This document shows positions 35,114-45,178 of a stretch of DNA of 64,000 nt, in pieces (the first letter of the stretch is position 1; each line of letters starts with the position of its first letter). The DNA comes from Lachnospiraceae bacterium (GTDB lineage Bacteria > Bacillota_A > Clostridia > Lachnospirales > Lachnospiraceae): the NCBI GenBank assembly GCA_009911175.1, contig QXWX01000015.1, positions 1 to 64,000 of the forward strand, written 5' to 3'. The position numbers and the translations under genes are program-made. The notes under the pieces were generated by a model. That model was not told the origin of the DNA, searched no databases, and saw only the letters and a list, made by a program, of their open reading frames with translations.

Positions 35114-36949
35114 TTATTTCGGATTATTCTGATTGCTGCGCTTGCGCAGTCTGGAATCCAGGATCTTTTTCCGGATGCGCAGGGACTTCGGAGTGACCTC
35201 CAGAAGCTCGTCCGTGTCAATAAAATCCAGCGCCTGCTCCAGACTCAGGATATGAGGCGGGGTCAGACGAAGGGCTTCATCCGCGCTGGACGACCGGGTG
35301 TTGGTCAGGTGCTTGGTCTTGCAGACATTCAGCTCGATATCGTCCGTTTTCGCGTTCTGCCCCACCACCATGCCGGAATAGACCTTTTCGCCGGGGCCGA
35401 TGAACAGGGTGCCCCGCTCCTGGGCACTGTATAGTCCGTAAGTGACGGACTCGCCGGTCTCAAATGCGATCAGGGAACCCTGCTTCCGGTACTGGATGTC
35501 TCCTTTGTATGGAGCATAGCCGTCAAAGCTGGTGTTCAGGATCCCATTTCCTTTGGTATCGGTCAGAAATTCGCCCCGGTATCCGATCAGCCCCCGGGCC
35601 GGGATGGAAAATTCCAGACGGGTATATCCGCTGCCGATGCTGTTCATGCCCTGCAGCTCCCCTTTCCGCTGGCTGAGCTTGTCAATGACGGTGCCGGTAA
35701 ATTCGTCGGGGACATCTACGAACGCGGCTTCCATGGGCTCCAGTTTTTTCCCGTTTTCATCGGTCTTGTACAGCACCTCGGCCTTGCTGACCGCAAATTC
35801 ATAGCCCTCCCGGCGCATATTCTCGATCAGTACGGACAGATGGAGTTCCCCGCGTCCGGAAACCTTATAGTTGTCCGCGTTTTCCGTCTCCTCCACCCGG
35901 AGGCTGACATCGGTGTTCAACTCCCGGAACAGACGGTCGCGGATATGCCGGGAGGTGACATACTTGCCCTCCTGTCCGGCGAAGGGACTGTCGTTGACGA
36001 TGAACTGCATGGAGATCGTAGGCTCGGAAATCTTCTGGAACGGGATGGGGGTCGGATTCTCGGGGGAGCACAGGGTATCTCCGATGGAAATGTCGGAGAT
36101 ACCGGAGATGGCAACGATGGAACCGATGCCTGCTTCCTTTACATCTACCTTATTCAGTCCGTCAAATTCATAGAGCTTGCTGATCTTGACCTTCTGCTGT
36201 TTGTCCGGGTCATGGTGGTTCATCAGGAGCACCTCCTGATTCACGGAGATGGTACCGTTGTCCACTTTGCCCACGCCGATGCGGCCCACGTATTCATTGT
36301 AGTCGATGGTGCTGATCAGGACCTGGGTGGGCGCGTCGGGATCCCCCTCCGGAGCCGGGATATAATTCAGGATCGTCTCGAACAGCGGTTCCATGTTCTT
36401 TTCCTCGTCCGTCAGATCCAGCACGGCCACACCTGCCTTTGCGGACGCATAGACAAAGGGGCATTCCAGCTGTTCGTCGGAGGCGTCCAGATCCATGAAC
36501 AGCTCCAGCACTTCATCGATCACCTCATCCGGGCGAGCTTCGGGACGGTCAATCTTGTTGATGCACACGATGACCGGAAGATCCAGCTCCAGTGCCTTGC
36601 GCAGTACGAATTTGGTCTGTGGCATGGCGCCCTCGAAGGCATCCACTACAAGGACGACGCCGTTGACCATCTTGAGCACACGCTCCACCTCGCCGCCGAA
36701 ATCCGCGTGTCCCGGGGTATCGATGATATTGATCTTGGTGCCCTTGTAGAATACGGCAGTGTTCTTGGACAGGATCGTGATGCCGCGTTCACGCTCGATA
36801 TCGTTGGAATCCATGACACGCTCCGCCACTTCCTGATTTTCACGGAATACGCCGCTCTGCTTTAAAAGCTCATCCACCAGGGTCGTCTTGCCGTGGTCTA
36901 CATGAGCGATGATCGCAATATTTCTTACATCTTCTCGTTTGGTCTTCAT
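35114..36949 (-). CDS. typA: Translational GTPase TypA/BipA
   Basis: A 611-residue ribosome-associated GTPase. G1 is AHVDHGKT, G2 lies in ERERGITI, G3 DTPGHADFG, G4 NKID; EF-G-like domains III and V follow and the TypA-specific C-terminal domain (YSGMVVGQNAKTDDIELNVCKTKHLTNTRSSS) is complete. It acts in 50S assembly and stress adaptation. The frame begins MKTKREDVRNIAIIAHVDHG, with GAAAGAGGTATCACATC upstream of the ATG. Confidence 0.97.
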   Translation of the reverse strand: MKTKREDVRNIAIIAHVDHGKTTLVDELLKQSGVFRENQEVAERVMDSNDIERERGITILSKNTAVFYKGTKINIIDTPGHADFGGEVERVLKMVNGVVLVVDAFEGAMPQTKFVLRKALELDLPVIVCINKIDRPEARPDEVIDEVLELFMDLDASDEQLECPFVYASAKAGVAVLDLTDEEKNMEPLFETILNYIPAPEGDPDAPTQVLISTIDYNEYVGRIGVGKVDNGTISVNQEVLLMNHHDPDKQQKVKISKLYEFDGLNKVDVKEAGIGSIVAISGISDISIGDTLCSPENPTPIPFQKISEPTISMQFIVNDSPFAGQEGKYVTSRHIRDRLFRELNTDVSLRVEETENADNYKVSGRGELHLSVLIENMRREGYEFAVSKAEVLYKTDENGKKLEPMEAAFVDVPDEFTGTVIDKLSQRKGELQGMNSIGSGYTRLEFSIPARGLIGYRGEFLTDTKGNGILNTSFDGYAPYKGDIQYRKQGSLIAFETGESVTYGLYSAQERGTLFIGPGEKVYSGMVVGQNAKTDDIELNVCKTKHLTNTRSSSADEALRLTPPHILSLEQALDFIDTDELLEVTPKSLRIRKKILDSRLRKRSNQNNPK

Positions 36950-37169
36950 GATGTGATACCTCTTTCTAATATCAATAAAATATAAAATAACTGCTGCATA
37001 TTTACAGCGTACTCATTCTATCATAAAATATAGAGGAAAAAAAGAGGAAAATTGTCGAGAGAAAATGTCGAACGATTTAGGGGGGATTTTTGTTCTATCC
37101 GGAGACAGCCCGACATAAAATTAGTAGTGACTCAAAAATACCGCACAGAGGAAGGGAGACCTATAAATT

Positions 37170-37802
37170 ATGTCAGATAAGATTATTGAAAACAACCAGG
37201 TAACGATCATGGGTGAGGTGGCGTCCGGATTTACATACAGCCATGAAGTCTTCGGAGAAGGCTTTTATATGGTAGACGTGCTGGTACGTCGGCTGAGCAA
37301 TTCCGAGGACCGGATCCCGCTGATGATCTCAGAACGGCTGATTGACGTGACACAGGATTACACCGGAGAATTTATCATGGTATCCGGACAGTTCCGATCC
37401 TACAACAGGCATGAGGAGCAGAAGAACCGCCTTGTACTGTCCGTGTTTGTACGGGAAGCAGAATTTATCGAGGAGGAGCTGGACGGGGCAAAGACCAACC
37501 ATATCCTTCTGGAGGGCTACATCTGCAAAAAGCCCATTTATCGGAAGACACCGCTTGGGAGGGAGATCGCGGATCTGCTTCTGGCAGTGAACCGCCCCTA
37601 TGGAAAATCAGATTATATCCCCTGCATCTGCTGGGGCAGGAACGCGCGCTACGCGTCCGGCTTCGAGGTGGGGGAGCATGTCCGGATATTGGGCAGGATC
37701 CAGAGCCGGGATTATGTGAAAAAAATATCAGAGACAGAGACAGAGACGCGGACGGCATACGAGGTATCCGTCAGCAAGCTGGAATGCCCGGAGGAGGATT
37801 AG
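37170..37802 (+). CDS. Tandem OB-fold single-stranded DNA-binding protein
   Basis: A 210-residue protein made of two OB folds: residues 7-100 (NQVTIMGEVASGFTYSHEVFG, FIMVSGQFRSYNRHEEQKNRLVLSVFV) and 105-205 (NHILLEGYICKKPIYRKTPLGREIADLLLAVNRPYGKSDYIPCICWG, VRILGRIQSRDY). The second half matches the SSB/PriB family; the first is a degenerate copy of the same fold. There is no acidic DDDIPF-like SSB tail. It is a single gene with a terminator, so this is not the rpsF-ssb-rpsR replication SSB. Likely a secondary ssDNA-binding or primosomal protein. Confidence 0.82.
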   Translation: MSDKIIENNQVTIMGEVASGFTYSHEVFGEGFYMVDVLVRRLSNSEDRIPLMISERLIDVTQDYTGEFIMVSGQFRSYNRHEEQKNRLVLSVFVREAEFIEEELDGAKTNHILLEGYICKKPIYRKTPLGREIADLLLAVNRPYGKSDYIPCICWGRNARYASGFEVGEHVRILGRIQSRDYVKKISETETETRTAYEVSVSKLECPEED

Positions 37803-37857
37803 AAGAGAGCAATATAGAATCGTTTAAAATAGCAGTCCTATGAAAAGTGAAAAGTTT

Positions 37858-37911
37858 GTTAAAGGGATATCATTTATTGAGGAATCTTCTCAAATGTGAT
37901 ATCCTTTATTT
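37858..37911 (+). terminator. Terminator after the SSB-like gene
   Basis: AAAGGGATATCATTT pairs with AAATGTGATATCCTTT (37861-37908) with an inner GAGGA/TCTC stem, then TATTTATG. Confidence 0.8.
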
Positions 37912-37929
37912 ATGTCTGAGACCTTTTGG

Positions 37930-37966
37930 GTTACTATTCGCAGCCGGTCAGGCCGTGAATTGAGAC
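37930..37966. repeat. 37-bp palindromic intergenic repeat, copy C (degenerate)
   Basis: GTTACTATTCGCAG at the left and GTCAGGCCGTGAATTGAGAC at the right keep the framework of the other copies but the right end has lost GTAAC. It lies about 45 bp before dapB. Confidence 0.5.
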
Positions 37967-38012
37967 TTTTTTCGGGCGGCAGGCTCATATCATAGACGAG
38001 GAGGAGAACAAC

Positions 38013-38771
38013 ATGATAAATGTTTTGATGCATGGATGCAATGGGAGGATGGGACAGATGATCACCGGCCTGGTGAAGGAGGATCCGGGAATCTCGATCG
38101 CGGCGGGAGTAGACACCTATCAGGAGGTGCAGAATCCCTATCCGGTCTTTGACACGATCGCAAAATGCGATGTCAGCGTGGATGTGGTGATTGACTTCTC
38201 TACGGCATCCGCGCTGGAGGACGTTCTGACGTACTGTGTGGAAAAGCAGATCCCGGCGGTGCTCTGTTCCACAGGCTATTCGGAGGAGCAGCTGAAAAAA
38301 ATTGCCGAGGCATCGGAAAAAACGGCGGTCCTGAAGTCCGCGAATATGTCTATGGGGATCAATCTGCTGCTGAAGCTTCTGAAGGACGCGGCAAAGGTGC
38401 TTGCCCCGGCAGGATATGACATGGAGCTGGTGGAACGCCATCATAACCAGAAGCTGGACGCCCCCAGCGGTACGGCGCTGGCGCTGGCGGATTCCATCAA
38501 CGAAGCGCTGAACGGAGAATATCACTATGTATATGACAGAAGCCAGGCGCGTCAGAAGAGAGACGGGAAGGAGATCGGGATTTCCGCGGTCCGCGGCGGG
38601 ACGATCGTGGGAGAGCATGAAGTGATCTTTGCAGGTGTGGACGAGGTGATCGAGTTTAAGCATACCGCGTTTTCCAGAAGCGTTTTCGGCAAAGGAGCCG
38701 TGGAGGCTGCGAAATTCCTGGCGGGAAAGCCGGCAGGGATGTATGATATGAGCGACGTGATTCAGCTTTAG
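38013..38771 (+). CDS. dapB: 4-hydroxy-tetrahydrodipicolinate reductase
   Basis: A 252-residue NAD(P)H-dependent enzyme of lysine and diaminopimelate synthesis. The N-terminal nucleotide motif is shortened to MHGCNGRMGQMI, as in Firmicute DapB; the catalytic signature VERHHNQKLDAPSGTALALAD and the substrate-loop RGGTIVGEHEVIFAG are intact. AGGAGGAGAACAAC precedes the ATG. dapA is not next to it. Confidence 0.96.
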   Translation: MINVLMHGCNGRMGQMITGLVKEDPGISIAAGVDTYQEVQNPYPVFDTIAKCDVSVDVVIDFSTASALEDVLTYCVEKQIPAVLCSTGYSEEQLKKIAEASEKTAVLKSANMSMGINLLLKLLKDAAKVLAPAGYDMELVERHHNQKLDAPSGTALALADSINEALNGEYHYVYDRSQARQKRDGKEIGISAVRGGTIVGEHEVIFAGVDEVIEFKHTAFSRSVFGKGAVEAAKFLAGKPAGMYDMSDVIQL

Positions 38772-38817
38772 GAGGGGCGGAACTATATTCCATAGGACGC
38801 AAATGAGGGACGTTTGA

Positions 38818-40773
38818 ATGAAGAATTTAGAGACAAGATATCTGGAACGGCTGTCGGATTTGTACCCAACGATCGCGGCGGCGTCTACGGAGATCATTAA
38901 TTTACAGGCGATTTTAAATCTGCCGAAGGGGACGGAGCATTTTATTACGGATGTGCACGGCGAGTACGAGGCATTTGCCCATGTGCTGAAGAACGGTTCC
39001 GGGTCTGTGCGCCGCAAGATTGATGAGGTCTTCGGCAATACATTGAGTACAAAGGAAAAACGGTCTCTGGCGACGCTGATCTATTATCCGAGGGAGAAGA
39101 TGCGGATCGTAAGGAAGACAGAGGATAATATGGAGGACTGGTACAAGGTCAACCTGTACCGCTTGATCGAGGTGAGCAAGCGGGCGGCGAGCAAGTATAC
39201 CCGCTCCAAGGTGCGCAAAGCCCTGCCGAAGGATTTTGCCTATGTCATTGAGGAGCTGATCACGGAGAAGGCGGAGGTCAACGATAAGGAATCCTACTAC
39301 AATGAGATCATCATGACGATCATCCGGATCGGCAGGGCGGAAGGGTTTATTGCGGCGATCTCCTCCTTGATCCAGCGTCTGGTCGTGGATCACCTTCATA
39401 TTGTGGGAGATATCTATGACCGGGGACCGGGACCGCATATCATCATGGACAAGCTGATGAACTACCATTCCCTGGATATTCAGTGGGGGAATCATGATGT
39501 GCTGTGGATGGGGGCCGCGGCGGGGCAGCGGGGCTGTATTGCCAATGCCATCCGGATCTGCGTGCGCTATGGGAATCTGGATATCCTGGAGGACGGGTAC
39601 GGCATCAATCTCCTGCCGCTGGCGTCTTTTGCCATGCGTGTCTATGAGACGGATCCCTGTACCTGCTTTACCCTGAAAGGACAGGACAATACGATCAGCA
39701 AAGCGGAGATGGAGATGAACCTGCGGATCCATAAGGCAATCTCCGTGATCCAGTTTAAGGTGGAGGGACAGATCGTCCAGCGGCAGAAGGGATTTCACAT
39801 GGAGGACCGGGCACTGCTCCACAGGATTGATTACGAGAAAGGAACCATTACCCTGAATGGAAAGGAATATGCTATGCTGGATATGAATTTCCCGACCATT
39901 GACCCGAAGGATCCGTATGCGCTGTCCGGGGAGGAAGAGGAAGTGATGGAACGCCTGGAACGCGCGTTTCTGGGCTGCGAGAAGCTGCAGGAGCATATGC
40001 GGCTTCTGCTGACGAAGGGAAACCTCTACATGGTGCACAACAACAACCTGCTGTATCACGGATGCGTGCCGCTGAATGAGGACGGGAGCCTGCGGGAGGT
40101 GAGCCTTTTCGGACATACCTTCAAGGGGCGTTCCCTGTATGACGCGCTGGACCGCTATGTGCGCAAGGGCTTCTTTGCTCTGGACGAGCAGGACCGGGAA
40201 AACGGAAAGGACATCATGTGGTATATCTGGCTGAGCCCGGATTCCCCGCTGTTCGGCAAGGACAAGATGGCTACCTTCGAGCGGTATTTCCTGGCGGAGA
40301 AGGAGACCCATGTGGAAAAGAAAAACCCATATTATAAGCTTCTCGAAAAGGAGGACGTGATCGACAATGTGATGCGGGAATTCGGTCTGTCGCCGGAGAG
40401 CGCTTACATCGTCAACGGCCATGTTCCGGTGAAGCGTAAAAATGGAGAAAGCCCGGTCAAATGCAACGGCAAAGTGATGGTCATTGACGGAGGATTTTCC
40501 AAGGCATACCAGAAGGAGACCGGGATCGCAGGCTATACTCTGATCTATAATTCCTACGGGCTTCGCCTGGTGGCGCATGAGCCTTTCGAATCTACAGAGG
40601 CGGCTATCGAGCGGGAAAGCGATATCCACTCCGAGAGCGTGATCATCAAGCGGGTGATGGAACGGCGGCTGGTGGGTGATACGGACGCCGGCATGGACCT
40701 GAGAGAGCGGATCTCAGATCTGGAAGCGCTGCTCGCGGCGTACCGGAGCGGCGAGATCAAGGAGAAGCGTTAA
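38818..40773 (+). CDS. fbp: Fructose-1,6-bisphosphatase, class III
   Basis: A 651-residue gluconeogenic phosphatase of the calcineurin-like class III family found in Firmicutes. The metal-binding elements are ITDVHGEYEAF near residue 43, HIVGDIYDRGPGPH, IQWGNHDVLWMGA and NGHVPVKRKNGESPVK. Length is typical. It is 46 bp downstream of dapB. The start is the ATG at 38818 with a modest GAGGGACG site. With pckA in the same window the cell appears equipped for gluconeogenesis. Confidence 0.96.
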   Translation: MKNLETRYLERLSDLYPTIAAASTEIINLQAILNLPKGTEHFITDVHGEYEAFAHVLKNGSGSVRRKIDEVFGNTLSTKEKRSLATLIYYPREKMRIVRKTEDNMEDWYKVNLYRLIEVSKRAASKYTRSKVRKALPKDFAYVIEELITEKAEVNDKESYYNEIIMTIIRIGRAEGFIAAISSLIQRLVVDHLHIVGDIYDRGPGPHIIMDKLMNYHSLDIQWGNHDVLWMGAAAGQRGCIANAIRICVRYGNLDILEDGYGINLLPLASFAMRVYETDPCTCFTLKGQDNTISKAEMEMNLRIHKAISVIQFKVEGQIVQRQKGFHMEDRALLHRIDYEKGTITLNGKEYAMLDMNFPTIDPKDPYALSGEEEEVMERLERAFLGCEKLQEHMRLLLTKGNLYMVHNNNLLYHGCVPLNEDGSLREVSLFGHTFKGRSLYDALDRYVRKGFFALDEQDRENGKDIMWYIWLSPDSPLFGKDKMATFERYFLAEKETHVEKKNPYYKLLEKEDVIDNVMREFGLSPESAYIVNGHVPVKRKNGESPVKCNGKVMVIDGGFSKAYQKETGIAGYTLIYNSYGLRLVAHEPFESTEAAIERESDIHSESVIIKRVMERRLVGDTDAGMDLRERISDLEALLAAYRSGEIKEKR

Positions 40774-40775
40774 AA

Positions 40776-40827
40776 AGTGATGGCTGAGTATGCCCAAGGG
40801 CATCCCATCATGGCCAGGCGGCCATTT
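40776..40827 (+). terminator. Pair of hairpins after fbp
   Basis: TGATGG/TGCCC pair with GGGCA/CCATCA (40778-40810), then ATGGCC-AGGC-GGCCAT followed by TT (40810-40827). The T tail is short. Confidence 0.45.
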
Positions 40828-40950
40828 CATAAGGTATAGTTTTTTGTATCTTTGGAAAATATTTTTAGAAAAAATTTCCATACATAGTATCCGGAACTTT
40901 GCGGATATTACATGTATGAAAAAATATTTTTTGAAAGGGAGAAAAAAACT

Positions 40951-41349
40951 ATGAAAAGATATAAGAAGCTTCTATTATTAATGGTATGTACCGGTGTGAT
41001 CGGGAGTATGACTGCCTGCGGCAGGAACAATGATACCAATGGCGCGGACCAGACAGACACGGAGAATGTGGACCGGAACGACAATATGAATGATGCTACC
41101 GGCGGGAACAGCAGCACCAACAAAAACAATACCACCAACGGGACCAACAAGAACAACGGGTCCGATAAGAACAACACGACGAATGGAACCAACAAGAACA
41201 ATACGACCAATGGAACCGATGGGAATAACGGAACCACCAACAATAACGGAACCACCGACAGAAATGAAGGGGACGGCGTGATCGGGGATGCGATAGATGA
41301 TGTAAGGGACGGCATTGATGATGTGGCAGATGACGTCAATAACAGATAG
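40951..41349 (+). CDS. Asn/Thr-rich low-complexity lipoprotein
   Basis: A 132-residue protein. Residues 1-22 are a lipoprotein signal (KRYKKLLLLMVCTGVIGSMTAC, lipidated Cys at the MTAC box). The mature chain begins with an Asp/Asn-rich segment and continues with repeated units of the type NNTTNGTNKN (about 60-105), then an acidic end (DAIDDVRDGIDDVADDVNNR). The ATG at 40951 follows GAAAGGGAGA; an in-frame ATG at 40912 is rejected because it would precede the signal. No domain is recognised. The repeats suggest a flexible surface spacer; similar short Asn/Thr-rich lipoproteins occur in gut Clostridia. Confidence 0.8.
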   Translation: MKRYKKLLLLMVCTGVIGSMTACGRNNDTNGADQTDTENVDRNDNMNDATGGNSSTNKNNTTNGTNKNNGSDKNNTTNGTNKNNTTNGTDGNNGTTNNNGTTDRNEGDGVIGDAIDDVRDGIDDVADDVNNR

Positions 41350-41385
41350 TTACAGGAACCGTCTGATCAAGGTTTGACGCGTAAC
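41349..41385. repeat. 37-bp palindromic intergenic repeat, copy D
   Basis: Begins GTTACAGGAACC and ends GACGCGTAAC around CTGATCAAGG. It overlaps the last base of the lipoprotein stop codon. Confidence 0.65.
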
Positions 41386-41445
41386 AACTGACAGCAGCTA
41401 TACTGAGCGGCAGATTTCATCAGCCGTGAGGATAGCACAAAGGCA

Positions 41446-41478
41446 GGGGAGCCGGGGATGCAGTACGGCTCCTTTTTC
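41446..41478 (+). terminator. Terminator after the lipoprotein gene
   Basis: GGAGCC (41448-41453) pairs with GGCTCC (41467-41472), then TTTTT. Confidence 0.75.
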
Positions 41479-41594
41479 CATATTTCAGGATCGTCTTATA
41501 TTTTCATGCGACATCATATTTGTAATCTTCGATCTGAATAAAGGGAGTTCCATGTAAACGGTGCGGTGAGACAGAGAGGGACAGGAGCGGAAAA

Positions 41595-42371
41595 ATGAGG
41601 TTCAGACCTTGTATTGATATACATAACGGAAAAGTAAAACAGATCGTAGGAGGAAGCCTCAAGGATCAGGGAGACCAGGCAAAGACCAATTTTGCTTCGG
41701 AGCTGGATGCGGCTTATTATGCGAAGCTGTACAGAAAGGACGGGCTCGCGGGCGGGCACATGATCCTTCTGAATGGTCAGGATTCCCTCTACTATGAGGA
41801 AGACAGAAGGCAGGCATTATCCGCGCTGCGGGAATATCCCGGGGGCCTGCAGATCGGAGGAGGGATCACGGCGGACAATGCGGGTGATTTTCTCGAAGCA
41901 GGCGCCAGCCACGTGATTGTGACCTCCTATGTATTTCAAAACGGAGCGTTTCAGAGGGAAAATCTGGAAAAGCTGAAGCGTGCGGTGGGACGGGAGCATA
42001 TCGTCCTGGACTTAAGCTGCCGGAAGCGGGACGGGGTATACTATATTGTGACGGACCGCTGGCAGACATTTACAGAGGTAAAGCTGGAGCGGAGAACATT
42101 GGAAGCATTGGCGGGAGAGTGTGATGAATTTTTGATCCACGGGGTCGATGTGGAAGGCAAGTCCTCGGGAGTGGAGGAAGAGCTGGTACGTCTGCTGGCA
42201 GAGTGGAACGGGGCGGAGATGACCTATGCAGGGGGCATCGGAAGTATGGAGGAACTGGAGCATTTCCGCGGGATCAGCGGCGGGAGGCTGGACTTTACCA
42301 TCGGGAGCGCGCTGGATCTGTTCGGTGGAAATATCCCCTACCGGGAGCTTTGCAGAATGAAAACAACTTGA
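41595..42371 (+). CDS. hisA: Eukaryotic-type phosphoribosylformimino-AICAR ribotide isomerase
   Basis: A 258-residue TIM-barrel isomerase of histidine synthesis. It does not show the usual bacterial HisA sequence but the eukaryotic HIS6 pattern: FRPCIDIHNGKVKQIVGG, KTNFASE, YYAKLYRKDGL, LQIGGGI, VLDLSCRK, WQTFTEVKL, EFLIHGVDVEGK, TYAGGI and LDFTIGSALDLFGGN. I recognise this as the hisA_euk type (TIGR02129) known from yeast and plants and from some Clostridia. GAGAGGGACAGGAGC precedes the ATG. No other his gene is nearby. Confidence 0.88.
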   Translation: MRFRPCIDIHNGKVKQIVGGSLKDQGDQAKTNFASELDAAYYAKLYRKDGLAGGHMILLNGQDSLYYEEDRRQALSALREYPGGLQIGGGITADNAGDFLEAGASHVIVTSYVFQNGAFQRENLEKLKRAVGREHIVLDLSCRKRDGVYYIVTDRWQTFTEVKLERRTLEALAGECDEFLIHGVDVEGKSSGVEEELVRLLAEWNGAEMTYAGGIGSMEELEHFRGISGGRLDFTIGSALDLFGGNIPYRELCRMKTT

Positions 42372-42453
42372 AAATCCACAGGATTTGATATAAGATAAGT
42401 CCAGCGGTTTTTTTCAAATTTCCCCTGGAGTTTGTTAATAAACTATGAATCTG

Positions 42454-42482
42454 TTGAATTTGAGAGAAGTTAGTGTTAAAAT
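42454..42482 (+). promoter_or_regulatory. Promoter of secA
   Basis: -35 TTGAAT (42454-42459), 17-bp spacer, -10 TAAAAT (42477-42482). Confidence 0.65.
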
Positions 42483-42521
42483 ACAATCTGAATAAACATA
42501 AGAAGGAGTTAATTGCAGATT

Positions 42522-45092
42522 ATGGGCTTGATAGAGAAAATATTTGGTACGCACAGCGAAAACGAACTGAAGCGTATTTACCCGATCGTAGACCGGATCG
42601 AGGCATTGGAGCCTGAGATGCAGGCGCTCAGTGATGAGGAGCTCAAGGGCAAGACCCGGGAGTTCCGGGCGCGGCTGGAGGAAGGCGAGACCCTGGATGA
42701 CCTTCTGCCGGAGGCATTTGCGGCTGTCAGGGAAGCGGCGGTCAGAAGCTTAGGCATGCGGCATTACCGGGTTCAGCTGATCGGCGGTGTGATCCTGCAT
42801 CAGGGCAGGATCGCGGAGATGAGGACCGGAGAAGGTAAGACGCTGGTATCTACGCTGCCGGCATATCTGAACGCGCTGCCGGGAGAAGGCGTCCACATTG
42901 TCACGGTCAATGACTATCTGGCAAAGCGTGACGCGGAGTGGATGGGCAAGGTACATGAATTCCTGGGACTGACAGTGGGCGTCGTGCTCAACAGCATGGA
43001 CAATGACGAGCGCCGTAAGCAGTATAACTGTGATATCACCTATGTGACCAACAATGAACTGGGATTTGATTATCTCCGCGACAACATGGTCATCTACAAG
43101 GAGCAGCTGGTGCAGCGGGGACTCCATTACGCGATCATCGACGAGGTGGACTCGGTCCTGATTGACGAGGCAAGGACGCCGCTGATCATTTCCGGACAGA
43201 GCGGCAAGTCTACAAAGCTCTATGAAGCCTGCGATATCCTGGCAAGACAGCTGGAGCGGGGCGAGGCCAGCGGCGAATTTTCCAAGATGAATGCCATCAT
43301 GGGAGAGGAGATCGAAGAGACCGGAGATTACATTGTCAATGAAAAGGAAAAGTCTGTCAACCTGACCGAGGACGGTGTGAAGAAGGTGGAGAAGTTCTTC
43401 CATCTGGAAAACCTGGCCGATCCGGAGAACTTAGAGGTTCAGCACAACATCATCCTTGCGCTGCGGGCGCACAATTTGATGTTCCGCGACCAGGATTATG
43501 TGGTGACCCCGGAAGGAGAGGTGGTCATCGTTGACGAATTTACCGGACGTATCATGCCGGGACGACGCTATTCGGACGGACTCCATCAGGCCATTGAAGC
43601 GAAGGAGCATGTGAAGGTAAGGCGGGAGAGCAAGACCCTGGCCACCATTACCTTTCAGAACCTGTTCAATAAATTCGAGAAGAAAAGCGGTATGACCGGT
43701 ACCGCGCTGACAGAGGAAAAGGAATTCCGGGATATTTACGGGATGGACGTCGTGGAGATCCCCACCAACCTTCCGGTTCAGAGGAAGGATTTGGACGACG
43801 CGGTCTATAAGACGAAGGAAGGAAAGTACCGGGCAGTCGTGGAAGCGGTCAAGGAAGCCCATGCCACAGGACAGCCGGTTCTGGTGGGTACCATTACCAT
43901 CGAGGTATCGGAGCTTTTGAGCAAAATGCTGAAAAAGCAGGGAATCCAGCACAATGTCCTGAATGCCAAGTTCCATGAGATGGAAGCGGAGATCGTGGCG
44001 GACGCCGGGCTGCACGGGGCTGTGACCATCGCCACCAACATGGCAGGCCGGGGTACGGATATCAAGCTGGACGAGGAGGCCAAGGCAGCCGGCGGATTGA
44101 AGATCATCGGCACGGAGCGGCATGAGTCCCGGCGGATCGACAACCAGCTCCGGGGACGTTCCGGACGTCAGGGCGACCCGGGAGAATCCCGCTTTTACAT
44201 TTCCCTGGAGGATGACCTGCTGCGTCTGTTCGGTTCCGAGAAGCTGATGAGCGTGTTCAATACGCTGGGCGTGGAAGAGGACGAACAGATCGAACATAAG
44301 ATGCTTTCCAGCGCCATTGAGAAGGCGCAGAAGAAGATAGAGAGCAACAACTTCGGAATCCGTAAGAACCTGCTGGAATATGATCAGGTCATGAATGAAC
44401 AGAGGGAGATCATCTACGGGGAACGCCGCCGGGTGCTGGACGGAGAGAGCATGCGGGACACGGTTTACAATATGATCACCGAGTATGTGGAGAATACCGT
44501 AGACCGGTATGTATCCGCGGAAGTGGATTCGGAAGAGTGGGACCTGGCCGGACTGGATGTGGCGCTCCATGGGGTAATCCCGCAGCTTGTGCTTCCGCCT
44601 GCAAAGGAAGTCGAGGACATGCAGCAGAAGGAGCTGAAGCATCTGCTCAAGGAACGGGCTGTCAAGGCATACGAAGCGAAGGAAGCGGAGTTCCCGGAGC
44701 CGGAGCATATCCGGGAATTGGAGCGTGTTGTGCTGCTCAAGGCCATTGACGGAAGATGGATGGACCACATCGACGACATGGATCAGCTTCGTCAGGGAAT
44801 CGGCCTGCAGGCATACGGCAACCGGGATCCTCTGGTAGAGTACAAGATGATGGGATACGACATGTTCGGCGGCATGACCAATGCCATTGCCGAGATTACC
44901 ATCCGTACCTTGTTCCACGTGCGGGTAGAGCAGAAGGTGGAGCGGGAGCAGGTTGCCAAGGTGACCGGCACCAACAAGGACGACAGCGCGGCGCGCGCCC
45001 CGAAGCGGCGTGACACGAAGAAAGTCTATCCCAACGACCCGTGTCCCTGCGGCAGCGGCAAGAAGTATAAGCAATGCTGCGGAAGGAAATGA
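42522..45092 (+). CDS. secA: Preprotein translocase ATPase SecA
   Basis: An 856-residue motor of the Sec export pathway. Walker A is MRTGEGKT, the DEAD-like box lies in [18 protein letters not shown], helicase motifs [15 protein letters not shown] and [15 protein letters not shown] are intact, and the C-terminal zinc site is [14 protein letters not shown]. The ATG at 42522 is preferred over the TTG at 42513 because the family starts at this point ([17 protein letters not shown]); AAGGAG lies 13 bases upstream, a little far. prfB follows 86 bp downstream, the common Firmicute secA-prfB order. Confidence 0.97.
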   Translation: MGLIEKIFGTHSENELKRIYPIVDRIEALEPEMQALSDEELKGKTREFRARLEEGETLDDLLPEAFAAVREAAVRSLGMRHYRVQLIGGVILHQGRIAEMRTGEGKTLVSTLPAYLNALPGEGVHIVTVNDYLAKRDAEWMGKVHEFLGLTVGVVLNSMDNDERRKQYNCDITYVTNNELGFDYLRDNMVIYKEQLVQRGLHYAIIDEVDSVLIDEARTPLIISGQSGKSTKLYEACDILARQLERGEASGEFSKMNAIMGEEIEETGDYIVNEKEKSVNLTEDGVKKVEKFFHLENLADPENLEVQHNIILALRAHNLMFRDQDYVVTPEGEVVIVDEFTGRIMPGRRYSDGLHQAIEAKEHVKVRRESKTLATITFQNLFNKFEKKSGMTGTALTEEKEFRDIYGMDVVEIPTNLPVQRKDLDDAVYKTKEGKYRAVVEAVKEAHATGQPVLVGTITIEVSELLSKMLKKQGIQHNVLNAKFHEMEAEIVADAGLHGAVTIATNMAGRGTDIKLDEEAKAAGGLKIIGTERHESRRIDNQLRGRSGRQGDPGESRFYISLEDDLLRLFGSEKLMSVFNTLGVEEDEQIEHKMLSSAIEKAQKKIESNNFGIRKNLLEYDQVMNEQREIIYGERRRVLDGESMRDTVYNMITEYVENTVDRYVSAEVDSEEWDLAGLDVALHGVIPQLVLPPAKEVEDMQQKELKHLLKERAVKAYEAKEAEFPEPEHIRELERVVLLKAIDGRWMDHIDDMDQLRQGIGLQAYGNRDPLVEYKMMGYDMFGGMTNAIAEITIRTLFHVRVEQKVEREQVAKVTGTNKDDSAARAPKRRDTKKVYPNDPCPCGSGKKYKQCCGRK

Positions 45093-45178
45093 TCATATCC
45101 AGAACGGCAGCAGACGGGTCTGTGGTCTGCCGCGTGAACAGTCTAAAAAATAAAATTAAAATGAAAGAGGTGATTAAG

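Noticed and set aside
38914..40629. A 571-codon minus-strand open frame
   Set aside because: Antisense to fbp, whose motifs are complete; no ribosome site or domain.
43431..45074. A 547-codon minus-strand open frame
   Set aside because: Antisense to secA; composition is that of a mirror frame.
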